Positions 35,146-42,942 of a DNA stretch of 64,000 nucleotides are shown one piece after another; positions within the stretch are counted from its first letter, which is position 1; each line of letters starts with the position of its first letter. Source of the stretch: G963662905 sp963676725 (lineage in GTDB: Bacteria > Bacteroidota > Bacteroidia > Bacteroidales > WRLA01); NCBI GenBank assembly GCA_963676725.1, contig OY781463.1, forward strand, positions 2,542,001 through 2,606,000, read 5' to 3'. The notes beneath the pieces are model-generated. The model was given only the letters and a program-made list of their open reading frames with translations. It searched no databases and was not told the DNA's origin. The translations under genes and the position numbers were made by a program.

Positions 35146-36018
35146 TTAGCCAATTACATGGCTGGCAATCAAATCTTTCATCAGGATATCGATATCCGCT
35201 TCACTATCTGTCAGCACCTGTGTTTCTTTGGCTTTAAAAACCACATTTTCAATTTTTTTAACCTTCGTAGGTGATCCTGAAAGGCCGAGTTTTTCAACAT
35301 CTGCCTGAATATCTTCAACAGACCACTCCTGTATATTGAGATATGGTCGTTGATGACGTAATTCTGTATAATCTTTGGTTTCTTCTTGCAACTCAGAAAC
35401 TGTTTTTGCATGTTTAAACTGCATCATTCTTTTTGCGTTTCTCGGACGACAAGGAGCAGCAGAACTATGCACAGTTACAGTAACAGGCAATGTTGATTTC
35501 ACTACTTCAATACCACGTTCCAAACGACGCTTCACTGTAATCGAACCGGAATCTACTTCCACGAGTTCCTCTGCATATGTAATTTGAGGCATAGCCAATT
35601 TTTCGGCAGTCTGTGGACCAACCTGTGCTGTATCACCATCAATAGCCTGACGACCGGCAATCACAACATCAACATTTCCCAGTTTTTTTACTGCTAAAGC
35701 CAGTGTATATGACGTAGCGAGTGTATCGGAGCCTGCGAATTTCCTGTCTGTCACCAGATAGCCGCTATCAGCACCACGATACATGGACTCCCTGATAATT
35801 TCCGCAGCACGGAAAGGGCCCATTGTTATTATAATAACTTCAGATCCGGGAACCTGATCTTTTATTTGCAGTGCAAATTCAAGGGCATTCAAATCTTCCG
35901 GGTTAAAAATAGCGGGCAGAGCAGCCCTGTTTACAGTGCCATCAGCTTTCATGGCATCTTTGCCAACGTTTCTGGTATCAGGAACTTGTTTGGCGAGTAC
36001 TACAATTTTTAAACTCAT
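35146..36018 (-). CDS. etfB: Electron transfer flavoprotein beta subunit
   Basis: A 290-residue ETF beta subunit (AMP/FAD-carrying partner of EtfA). Family features include LKIVVLAKQVPDTRNVG at the start, INRAALP-type sequence VNRAALPAIFNPEDLNALEFALQ, VIAGRQAIDGDTAQVGPQTAE (nucleotide-binding loop) and VTVHSSAAPCRPRNAKRMM. It is the first gene of the operon etfB-etfA-acd and has a well-formed promoter about 50 bases upstream. The unit should feed electrons from acyl-CoA oxidation into the respiratory chain; the ETF-quinone reductase is not in this window. Confidence 0.94.
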   Translation of the reverse strand: MSLKIVVLAKQVPDTRNVGKDAMKADGTVNRAALPAIFNPEDLNALEFALQIKDQVPGSEVIIITMGPFRAAEIIRESMYRGADSGYLVTDRKFAGSDTLATSYTLALAVKKLGNVDVVIAGRQAIDGDTAQVGPQTAEKLAMPQITYAEELVEVDSGSITVKRRLERGIEVVKSTLPVTVTVHSSAAPCRPRNAKRMMQFKHAKTVSELQEETKDYTELRHQRPYLNIQEWSVEDIQADVEKLGLSGSPTKVKKIENVVFKAKETQVLTDSEADIDILMKDLIASHVIG

Positions 36019-36067
36019 AAATATTAATCAAATAATTGCTTTCTATTCAAAATAATTTTCAGACCTG

Positions 36068-36097
36068 CAAAGATAGCAATTATTGCTTTGAAGCAAA
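36068..36097 (-). promoter_or_regulatory. Promoter of the etfB-etfA-acd operon
   Basis: On the minus strand: TTTG at 36097-36094, an 18-base spacer, and TATCTTTG at 36075-36068. Both boxes match the Bacteroidota consensus, 49 bases before the etfB start. Confidence 0.75.
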
Positions 36098-36403
36098 GCC
36101 TATCTGAAGGCGGCTTTGAAATTCATAGAATCTTAACAATAACAAGGCTTTATAAGTTTTTTAACACAAATCTCAATCCTTCTATTTGTCGATTTCCTAT
36201 ACAATTCCTTCAGGATGGATGTAATTTTCTACATATAAAATTAGCTGAATTATAAAAAATATCATGAAATACTATGTGCTCCCCTCTTTCGGGAAGAGAA
36301 GATGCGTGGCTGGCTATCGAACAAAAGATTTAAAAAAAATTGCCTCCAATAAGACTGTATTTCATAGCTTTATAAATTGATTTCAGAAATAATAAAAAAA
36401 AAC

Positions 36404-36434
36404 TTTGGTAATTCTAAAAAAGCTTCTACTTTTG
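36404..36434 (+). promoter_or_regulatory. Promoter of the tRNA-Thr/tRNA-Tyr unit
   Basis: TTTG at 36404-36407, a 19-base spacer, and TACTTTTG at 36427-36434. Both boxes are exact. The first tRNA begins at 36462. Confidence 0.85.
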
Positions 36435-36461
36435 CAGCCGCTTTCGGGCAATAGTTCTTAT

Positions 36462-36535
36462 GCCGATGTAGCTCAGTTGGCCAGAGCAGCTGATTTGTAA
36501 TCAGCTGGCCGGGGGTTCGAATCCCTCCATCGGCT
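36462..36535 (+). tRNA. tRNA-Thr (anticodon TGT)
   Basis: A 74-base cloverleaf. The acceptor stem is GCCGATG / CATCGGC, the D arm contains GCTCAGTTGGCCAGAGC, and the anticodon stem GCTGA / TCAGC encloses the loop TTTGTAA (anticodon TGT). The T arm is GGGGG-TTCGAAT-CCCTC. The CCA end is not encoded. It is transcribed with the tRNA-Tyr eight bases downstream. Confidence 0.96.
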
Positions 36536-36543
36536 CTCCTAAG

Positions 36544-36625
36544 GGGGAGATACCAGAGCGGTCAAATGGGGCAGACTGTAAATCTGTTGGCGAAGCCTTC
36601 GGAGGTTCGAATCCTCCTCTCCCCA
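36544..36625 (+). tRNA. tRNA-Tyr (anticodon GTA)
   Basis: An 82-base class II tRNA with a long variable arm. The acceptor stem is GGGGAGA / TCTCCCC with discriminator A. The anticodon stem CAGA / TCTG encloses CTGTAAA (anticodon GTA). The variable arm is GGCGAAGCC-like, and the T arm is GGAGG-TTCGAAT-CCTCC. CCA is not encoded. Confidence 0.96.
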
Positions 36626-36630
36626 CAAAA

Positions 36631-36658
36631 GCACTACCAAAAGGTAGTGCTTTTTTTT
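36631..36658 (+). terminator. Terminator of the tRNA unit
   Basis: An 8-bp stem GCACTACC / GGTAGTGC with a 4-base A loop and eight T residues. Confidence 0.95.
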
Positions 36659-36763
36659 GCGCAAAATTTTCCTAAAAGTCAAGCCCATATACCAGATTTT
36701 CATAGCCGTAACGCCATTACTAGCATAAGCAGCATTAGGAATAACAGTAGAGTTCCTATGGCA

Positions 36764-36797
36764 TAAAAAAAGCTGCAAATAAAATATTCACAGCTTT
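36764..36797 (-). terminator. Terminator of fabI
   Basis: A 7-bp stem AAAGCTG / CAGCTTT with a 15-base loop, followed on the minus strand by further T residues. It lies 21 bases after the fabI stop codon. Confidence 0.65.
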
Positions 36798-36817
36798 TCA
36801 GGACTTATTTTTACTGA

Positions 36818-37672
36818 TTAGTCTTCGATATCAAAAGGCGGGCAATCCTTGCAATCGAGGCTTCTATTATACATTTTCATAGCTCTGTAGCTCATTCCCA
36901 TATTTGAAAAGCCACCGTCATGAAATAGGTTTTGCATCGTCACTTTCTTTGTAAGATCTGAGAACATGCTCACGCAATAATCGGCACATTCATCAGCGGT
37001 AGCATTTCCCAGTGGCGACATACGTTCTGTGAAATCCAGAAGGCCATCAAAACCTTTTACTCCACTACCTGCTGTTGTTGGAGTTGGCGATTGACTAATG
37101 GTATTTACGCGCACTTTTCGCTCGCGGCCATAAATATAACCAAAGCTCCGGGCAATTGATTCTAGGAGCGATTTAGCATCCGCCATATCATTATACCCAT
37201 ATAATGTTCTTTGTGCTGCAACATAAGACAAAGCCAAAACACTTCCCCACTGATTTATTGCATCAAGTTTATAAGCTGTCTGCAATAATTTATGAAAGGA
37301 GACTGCCGAAATATCCAGTGTTTTCGACAAATAGTTGTAATCAAGATCGCTATAAGACTTCTTTTTTCGAACATTTAGCGACATACCGATCGAATGGAGC
37401 ACAAAATCAAACTTACCTCCAAAATGCTCCATGGCAGTTTGCACGACCATTTCGATATCTTTGATATTTGTAGCATCTGCCGGAACAACAGGGGCATCAC
37501 ATTTTTTTCCCAATTCTGAAATATTCCCAAAGCGAATAGCCGAAGGGGTATTTGTAAGAAGTATCTTTGCTCCTGCTTCTGTGGCTTTTTCTGCCACCTT
37601 CCAGGCAATTGATTTCTCGTCTAAGGCACCAAATATGATTCCTTTTTTTCCCTCTAATAAATTATACACCAT
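36818..37672 (-). CDS. fabI: Enoyl-[acyl-carrier-protein] reductase
   Basis: A 284-residue short-chain dehydrogenase-fold enzyme that performs the last reduction of each fatty-acid elongation cycle with NADH. The start YNLLEGKKGIIFGALDEKSIAW is the FabI-type dinucleotide-binding loop. The segment FVLHSIGMS is typical, and the active-site pattern Y-(x)n-Y-(x)6-K is seen in LSYVAAQRTLYGYNDMADAKSLLE. The C-terminal part contains RVNTISQSPTPTTAGSG, and a final CKDCPPFDIED tail is longer than in E. coli FabI (262 residues). It lies four bases after recN and is probably in the same transcript. Confidence 0.94.
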   Translation of the reverse strand: MVYNLLEGKKGIIFGALDEKSIAWKVAEKATEAGAKILLTNTPSAIRFGNISELGKKCDAPVVPADATNIKDIEMVVQTAMEHFGGKFDFVLHSIGMSLNVRKKKSYSDLDYNYLSKTLDISAVSFHKLLQTAYKLDAINQWGSVLALSYVAAQRTLYGYNDMADAKSLLESIARSFGYIYGRERKVRVNTISQSPTPTTAGSGVKGFDGLLDFTERMSPLGNATADECADYCVSMFSDLTKKVTMQNLFHDGGFSNMGMSYRAMKMYNRSLDCKDCPPFDIED

Positions 37673-37676
37673 AATA

Positions 37677-39329
37677 TTATTTTTCTAGTAACTCTTTTGC
37701 TGCCGAGAGCGAATCGGGGGTTGCAGCCCCACTCATCATAAGTGCAATTTCTTCGGCACGTTCCAATTCATTTAAACACTTTATGCGGGAAATTGTTTTT
37801 GAATCGTCCGTTTCTTTATAGACTTTATAATGATGATTTGCTTTTGCAGCAACCTGCGGAAGATGCGTAATAACGAGCAATTGCTTCTTTTGGGATAGCT
37901 TTGCCATAATTGAGGCTGTTTTTGTGGCCGTATTCCCGGAAATACCGGTATCAATTTCATCAAAAATGAGGCTTTCTGCACTCTCTCTACCTGAAGCAAT
38001 AGACTGCACGGCAAGCATAATACGGCTCATTTCCCCTCCCGATGCTATAATTGCCAGGTCATCAGGCTCCACGCCTTTATTTGCTGAAAACAAAAACAAG
38101 ATATGATCTTGGCCATCAACACCCATTTCATTGTTTGATGAAACCTGAACAATAAAGCGCACATCAGGCATTCCCAGTGCTTTTAATATATTCACCATTT
38201 CAGCGGCAAGTAAAGGGGCTTTATTTTTTCTGCTTAAGGATAGTCGTTCAGCATTGGATTTCAAAATCTTATAGGCTTCAGCAACTTCCTTCTCAAGCCG
38301 GTTTATCTGAGCGCCCATCGAACTAAATTCCAGAAGCTGATCACTTAAGGATGAGTGCATTTCAATGAGTTCGCTGACGCTTTGTTTTTTATGCTTAAAC
38401 ATCAACTTTTGAATCAGGTCAAGCCTTTCGCTTATCTCTGTACTTCGCTGCTCATCAATTTCTGTATTTTCTGCGATATCGAGCGATTCTTCAGCGATAT
38501 CATTCAACTCGATCAACAGACTTGCCAAGCGCTGATTTAGGTCTCCGAGATTTTCACTTAAATCGGAAATACGTTCCAATTGGCGAATATGTTCCGACAA
38601 TAAACCGGAAATTCCCTCATCTTTTTCAAGCACCTCAAAATGCAAGTTCCCTAGAATTTGCCTGATCTCCCCTGCCCTTTGCAAGATTGCCAGTTCTTGT
38701 TCAAGGTGCTCATCCTTATCCGCCACCAAATTTGCTTTATCCAACTCATCAAAAAGAAACTGCAAGTAATCCTGATCGCTTCGCGCTTTTGCTTCTTTTT
38801 CCCGCATCGCCTTTAATGCTTCTTTCAGTTGCAGATACTTAGAGTAAGTACTTGAATAATCACTTAATAAATTTTGATTTCCGGCAAATGAGTCTAACAC
38901 AGAACATTGAAAACCATAATCTTTAAGCAATAAAAGCTGATGTTGGCTATGCACATGGATCAATGGCTCGGTAAATTGCTTTAACTGGCCTACAGTTACA
39001 GGTGTATCATTGATAAAAGCGCGTGATTTTCCTGTAGTGGATATTTCCCTTCGAATCACAAAGGGATATTCCTCATCGAGTCCGTATTTTTCGAAAAGCT
39101 GTGTAAAAATCTTTGGATCACCCTCAAACCATGCCTCAACGATACACTTTTTTTGTGCATCCATCAGCATTCGCATCTCTGCCCTTTTGCCCATAATCAA
39201 CGAAAGGGCACCAATAATGATAGACTTTCCTGCGCCTGTTTCTCCGGTTATTACTGAAAAACCTTTCTCAAAACTGAATTCTAGCTCCTTGATCAGGGTA
39301 AAATTCTGCACAAAGAGTTTTGTCAGCAT
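37677..39329 (-). CDS. recN: DNA repair protein RecN
   Basis: A 550-residue SMC-like ATPase for double-strand break repair and recombination. Walker A is GETGAGKSIIIGALS (about residue 30). The coiled-coil arms fill residues 155-365, the ABC signature is ASGGEMSRIMLAVQ, and Walker B is LIFDEIDTGISG, followed by the histidine switch in LLVITHLPQVAAKANHH. It starts 23 bases after the PorD-like gene's stop and precedes fabI. All five genes from bamD to recN run on one strand, a neighbourhood conserved in Bacteroidota. Confidence 0.95.
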   Translation of the reverse strand: MLTKLFVQNFTLIKELEFSFEKGFSVITGETGAGKSIIIGALSLIMGKRAEMRMLMDAQKKCIVEAWFEGDPKIFTQLFEKYGLDEEYPFVIRREISTTGKSRAFINDTPVTVGQLKQFTEPLIHVHSQHQLLLLKDYGFQCSVLDSFAGNQNLLSDYSSTYSKYLQLKEALKAMREKEAKARSDQDYLQFLFDELDKANLVADKDEHLEQELAILQRAGEIRQILGNLHFEVLEKDEGISGLLSEHIRQLERISDLSENLGDLNQRLASLLIELNDIAEESLDIAENTEIDEQRSTEISERLDLIQKLMFKHKKQSVSELIEMHSSLSDQLLEFSSMGAQINRLEKEVAEAYKILKSNAERLSLSRKNKAPLLAAEMVNILKALGMPDVRFIVQVSSNNEMGVDGQDHILFLFSANKGVEPDDLAIIASGGEMSRIMLAVQSIASGRESAESLIFDEIDTGISGNTATKTASIMAKLSQKKQLLVITHLPQVAAKANHHYKVYKETDDSKTISRIKCLNELERAEEIALMMSGAATPDSLSAAKELLEK

Positions 39330-39352
39330 AATAAAGAATATTAAGGAATTTA

Positions 39353-40252
39353 CTAATTGGTCGTTATTTTTTGATACTTACTGCTGTTTGCAGGATCTAT
39401 TTCCTTCAGTAAATTTACTACTTCCGGCTTTTCCATTGCATTGGCACCGGAAAAAATATTAATAATTTCATCCCTTTTTGTATCAAGAATCAGTTGGGTA
39501 AGGAAAAGCCCTGGACGTTCTTTATTTGCCTGTTCGATCAATTTAAGGCTTTCAGAAACATTTGCACGCCCGGTTTCTATATTATCAAACATCAAATCAA
39601 GCCCCTGACGATGATATTTATACAAAAATTCCCGAAGAGGCGCATATGAACTATTGGTCAGATTTTCGAGCAACCAATATCTATTTTTCGTACTTTCATA
39701 GGCTTTCCATCCTGTTTCGGCAGCATTTTGAGCAGCATTTACAATTGATTGTGCTTTTTCATAAAATGGTGTTCCCCCAAATTTTTGGAAGCTATCGAAA
39801 TCAAGGCCAAGGAAGATATAAGTATAGAAAGCAAGCGTACTGGTCAGATTTGATGTGAAAGTAGTTTCATTAAACTCGAGTGGCTCAAATTCAGAATAAC
39901 TAAATTGAAAGTCACGATCGATATAATTAAACATTACGGAATTATAATTCGATTTGAATACAGGTCTGCGAAGAACCAGATTTAAGGTTGCCTTAAACTC
40001 ATCGGTAGAAATCCGCTCTGTAATATTGATCAGGATGGTACATTCGATGCGTTCTTCAACCTTAAAAGAATATGGCGACCATTTCCGATTATTCATAAAT
40101 TCATAGATGGATGTTTGCAATGTTCTGAACACCTCTTTTTCAGAACCTTCCACTTGTCTTGCACTAACAGAAACCTGACAATTAATTTCCTGTGCAAGAA
40201 TATTCAGGCTAAAAGCACTCAGTAGGACAAATAAGAATAACTTCAGTTTCAT
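39353..40252 (-). CDS. porD: PorD-like periplasmic protein (DUF4835)
   Basis: A secreted protein of about 299 residues of the DUF4835 family, named PorD in type IX secretion annotations. The ATG at 40252 is preferred over the in-frame ATG at 40303. It gives a clean signal peptide (MKLKLFLFVLLSAFSLNILAQ) and avoids overlap with coaBC. The mature protein starts EINCQVSVSARQVEGSE and contains FKVEERIECTILINITER, FNYIDRDFQFSYSEFEPLEFNE and TLAFYTYIFLGLDFDSF, all typical. Its presence fits the five T9SS-dependent cargo proteins in this window. The exact role of PorD in the machine is not established here. Confidence 0.82.
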   Translation of the reverse strand: MKLKLFLFVLLSAFSLNILAQEINCQVSVSARQVEGSEKEVFRTLQTSIYEFMNNRKWSPYSFKVEERIECTILINITERISTDEFKATLNLVLRRPVFKSNYNSVMFNYIDRDFQFSYSEFEPLEFNETTFTSNLTSTLAFYTYIFLGLDFDSFQKFGGTPFYEKAQSIVNAAQNAAETGWKAYESTKNRYWLLENLTNSSYAPLREFLYKYHRQGLDLMFDNIETGRANVSESLKLIEQANKERPGLFLTQLILDTKRDEIINIFSGANAMEKPEVVNLLKEIDPANSSKYQKITTN

Positions 40253-40295
40253 AATCTTCGTTTTAATCTGCAAACAAATTTTCCTTAATGATTGA

Positions 40296-41510
40296 TTAGG
40301 CATTCATAAGATCTGCAAGCGCATTGAGAATATCTATCGCCACTTCTTTTTTTGATTTCAGAGGCAGGTCTTCTGCTCTTCCGTCGCGGTATATGAGTTG
40401 CACTTTATTGGTATCCACATGAAAGCCGGCACCCTTTTCATTCAGGGAATTAAGAACGATCATATTACAATTTTTTGTCGCCAATTTTTCTTTGGCATTC
40501 GTCTGCTCATTTTCTGTTTCCAGAGCAAAACCTACAAGGAGTTGTTCCTTTGTTTTTAAGCCTCCCAGGGATTTCAGGATATCTTTAGTTGGTTTTAGGC
40601 CAATTTTCATCCCATTCTCTAACAAAGCTCCCTTTTTTATTTTCTGGAGAGCCGGTGCTTCGGGGGTAAAATCAGCTACAGCAGCAGAAAGAATAGCTGC
40701 ATTACAATCCGGGAATGCTTTTAGGCATTGTTCATACATTTCTTGAGCTGTTGTAACATCTATTCGCTCAATCGATGGATGTTGAACGGAAAGATGCACC
40801 GGACCAGCCACTAAACACACTTTGGCCCCCATTTGAGCAGCAGTCTCTGCGAGTGCAAAGCCCATTTTCCCTGAAGAATAATTTCCGATAAACCGCACAG
40901 GATCAATCGATTCATAGGTAGGGCCTGCGGTAATAAGTATCTTTTGTCCTTTAAGCTTCAGCTCATTGAAAAAAAAACCTCTGATTAGCTCAAAGATACG
41001 CTCAGGCTCTTCGAGGCGACCCGCGCCACAGAGGCCGCTCGCTAAAGCTCCCGAAGCAGGTTCAATCATCTGATTTCCCCTGTCAATCAATATTTTAATA
41101 TTATTTTGTGTTGCAGGATGCTGGAACATATCAACATCCATAGCAGGAGCAAAAAACACAGGACAACGAGCAGCGAGAACAGTTGCCAATAAAAGGTTAT
41201 CTGCCCTACCGCAAGCCATAGCGCTCAATGTATTTGCCGAAGCGGGTGCAATCAAAAATAAATCGGCCCAATACCCTAAATCAATATGGCTATTCCAGCT
41301 ACCATCCACTTTATCAAAAGGTTGTGTAAGCACAGCTTCTTCAGATAGAGTAGAAAATGTTAAAGGCGTGACAAAATCATGGGCAGCAGGAGTCATAAGA
41401 ATACGAACCGAAGCCCCTTCTTTTTTCAGTAACCTGACCAAAAGGGGGATTTTATAGGCTGCAATACTCGCAGTAATGCCGATTAGAATTTTTTTCCCTT
41501 TCAACAACAT
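40296..41510 (-). CDS. coaBC: Bifunctional CoaBC (phosphopantothenoylcysteine synthetase/decarboxylase)
   Basis: A 404-residue cytosolic enzyme for two steps of coenzyme A synthesis. The N-terminal CoaC flavoprotein domain (about 1-185) has GITASIAAYKIP, the active-site histidine region SWNSHIDLGYWADLFLIAPASANT, and PAMDVDMFQHPATQ. The cysteine loop is GLCGAGRLEEP. The C-terminal CoaB domain (about 186-404) has ITAGPTYESIDPVRFIGNYSSGKMGFALAE, and AAVADFTPE. It lies in the conserved minus-strand cluster, 9 bases after rpoZ. Confidence 0.96.
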   Translation of the reverse strand: MLLKGKKILIGITASIAAYKIPLLVRLLKKEGASVRILMTPAAHDFVTPLTFSTLSEEAVLTQPFDKVDGSWNSHIDLGYWADLFLIAPASANTLSAMACGRADNLLLATVLAARCPVFFAPAMDVDMFQHPATQNNIKILIDRGNQMIEPASGALASGLCGAGRLEEPERIFELIRGFFFNELKLKGQKILITAGPTYESIDPVRFIGNYSSGKMGFALAETAAQMGAKVCLVAGPVHLSVQHPSIERIDVTTAQEMYEQCLKAFPDCNAAILSAAVADFTPEAPALQKIKKGALLENGMKIGLKPTKDILKSLGGLKTKEQLLVGFALETENEQTNAKEKLATKNCNMIVLNSLNEKGAGFHVDTNKVQLIYRDGRAEDLPLKSKKEVAIDILNALADLMNA

Positions 41511-41519
41511 GGATTAGGA

Positions 41520-41858
41520 TTAAAATCCGTCTGTACTGGTTTCTTTATGAGGATTCCTATAATAAATATCATTATTCAGGAATTCCTGCACGCTTAGGAG
41601 TGTTGGTTTTGGAAGACGCTCATAGAAACGTGCAATTTCGATTTGCTCCCTATTTTCAAAAACTTCTTCAAGATTATCGCTTGGCGAGGTAAATTCTTCA
41701 ATTTTTTGCTGGAGTTCTTTTTTGATATCCTGCGAAATTTGATTGGCACGTTTCGATAAGATAGCAATGGTTTCATAAAGGTTTTCTGTTCCTTCATTAA
41801 AATCAGCCATTTTGCGTGTCACAGCCTCGCTGTCCGTTCTAATTTTTTTATAATCCAT
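41520..41858 (-). CDS. rpoZ: RNA polymerase omega subunit (Bacteroidota type)
   Basis: A 112-residue protein that matches the RpoZ/RPB6-like subunit as found in Bacteroidota, which helps assemble RNA polymerase. It has the short N-terminal region, the pattern NLYETIAILSKRANQIS and a charged helix, and ends ENREQIEIARFYERLPKPTLLSVQEFLN. It is longer and more divergent than E. coli omega (91 residues). The call rests partly on its fixed position between bamD and coaBC. It ends 9 bases before coaBC. Confidence 0.82.
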   Translation of the reverse strand: MDYKKIRTDSEAVTRKMADFNEGTENLYETIAILSKRANQISQDIKKELQQKIEEFTSPSDNLEEVFENREQIEIARFYERLPKPTLLSVQEFLNNDIYYRNPHKETSTDGF

Positions 41859-41871
41859 GAATTTATAATAA

Positions 41872-42672
41872 TTAATTAATTATCAATAATATATCTTCAG
41901 CTTTTTTGTTCATATCATCGGCTTTTTCCCTCATTTCGCTCTCCGGGAACAAAGCGACAAAATCATTGTATGAATCCAATGCCTTTTGATAACGCTCTTT
42001 TCGCTTTACGCGTATACTTTTTTCAGCAAAATTATAATAGGCTTCAATAATATGGAAAAGGGCAACTTCTTTGAATTGTGTATCAGGATAATCCTTAATA
42101 AGATTTTCAAAACACACAATTGCAGCCCTATAGTCTCCCATTTTCAAATACAATCCTGCAATTTCATAGGCTTTAAGTTCTAGTTTATCGCGCATTTCAT
42201 CGATTAAAAAATTGCATTCAGGAACCCTGTCGCTGTTTGGATATTTATTTATAAACTGCTGAAAATCTTTGATTGCTTCGTATGTACTGCTTTGATCGAG
42301 GCTGTATCGGGGCGATTCTTTATAGGTACAATAAGCCGCCAAATACAAGCATTCTTCAGCATGTTCTGAATTTGGATAGCTTTTTGCAAAGCGCTTGAAA
42401 TAATAACTGGCCATCATATAATCCTTAAGCTCATAATAACTATAAGAATAATAGTAAAAGACATTTTCAGCACGTGAAGTACCACGAAAAACTGCCACTA
42501 ATTGTTCAAGCAATTGAAGCGCACGGTTATAATCTCCTTTATTGAAATAGGAAACAGCTGTTTCATACTTCAGCTCGTTATCCGAACTTTTAAGTAGTTT
42601 TTGATGTTTAGAACAAGAGGTAAACACCAGTAAAACAGCAAAATACAATACAAATAGCCGACTTTTTAACAT
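41872..42672 (-). CDS. bamD: Outer membrane assembly lipoprotein BamD
   Basis: A 266-residue lipoprotein of the BAM complex that helps fold outer-membrane barrels. The signal peptide ends in the lipobox VFTSC. The mature chain is TPR-like helices: YETAVSYFNKGDYNRALQLLEQLV, FYYYSYSYYELKDYMMASYYFKRFAKSYPNSEHAEECLY and YPNSDRVPECNFLIDEMR. These are the BamD/YfiO pattern, and the length fits (about 245-280). The start codon lies only four bases after a TAATTTTG promoter element, suggesting a leaderless message. First gene of the bamD-rpoZ-coaBC-porD-recN-fabI series. Confidence 0.93.
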   Translation of the reverse strand: MLKSRLFVLYFAVLLVFTSCSKHQKLLKSSDNELKYETAVSYFNKGDYNRALQLLEQLVAVFRGTSRAENVFYYYSYSYYELKDYMMASYYFKRFAKSYPNSEHAEECLYLAAYCTYKESPRYSLDQSSTYEAIKDFQQFINKYPNSDRVPECNFLIDEMRDKLELKAYEIAGLYLKMGDYRAAIVCFENLIKDYPDTQFKEVALFHIIEAYYNFAEKSIRVKRKERYQKALDSYNDFVALFPESEMREKADDMNKKAEDILLIIN

Positions 42673-42676
42673 GCTG

Positions 42677-42684
42677 CAAAATTA
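42677..42684 (-). promoter_or_regulatory. -7 promoter element TAATTTTG before bamD
   Basis: Exact TAnnTTTG match on the minus strand, four bases before the bamD ATG. If used, transcription would begin at or very near the start codon. Confidence 0.5.
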
Positions 42685-42873
42685 AGATAAATAAACGAAT
42701 TAAAAAACGCCACAATCCTTAAATTATTATAACTGATGCATTTCTAATAAAATTTAAGGACAAAAACGATTCGGAAGCCTCTTCAATTAGAAAGAATTCA
42801 TAAAGAATACGATATTTATATACCTGATTATCTGCTTATTAATTATTTCTCGGGTATAGAGCAAAATTATTTT

Positions 42874-42905
42874 TTTGGCGTATTTGCACTAATGCCATAG
42901 CTTTG
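42874..42905 (+). promoter_or_regulatory. Promoter of the alpha-oxoamine synthase gene
   Basis: TTTG at 42874-42877, a 20-base spacer, and TAGCTTTG at 42898-42905. The start codon is 37 bases further on. Confidence 0.75.
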
Positions 42906-42942
42906 CATTTTACTATTGTTTTAATTCTAAAGGCAAATATTC

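Larger units (their letters stand above)
36019..36461. other. Intergenic region between etfB and the tRNA genes
   Basis: A 443-base gap carrying the etfB promoter at its left end and the tRNA promoter at its right end. I see no gene, hairpin or repeat of note in 36100-36400. Confidence 0.6.

Noticed and set aside
40253..40303. A longer PorD-like protein starting at 40303
   Set aside because: That start would overlap the end of coaBC and hide a clean signal peptide beginning at 40252.
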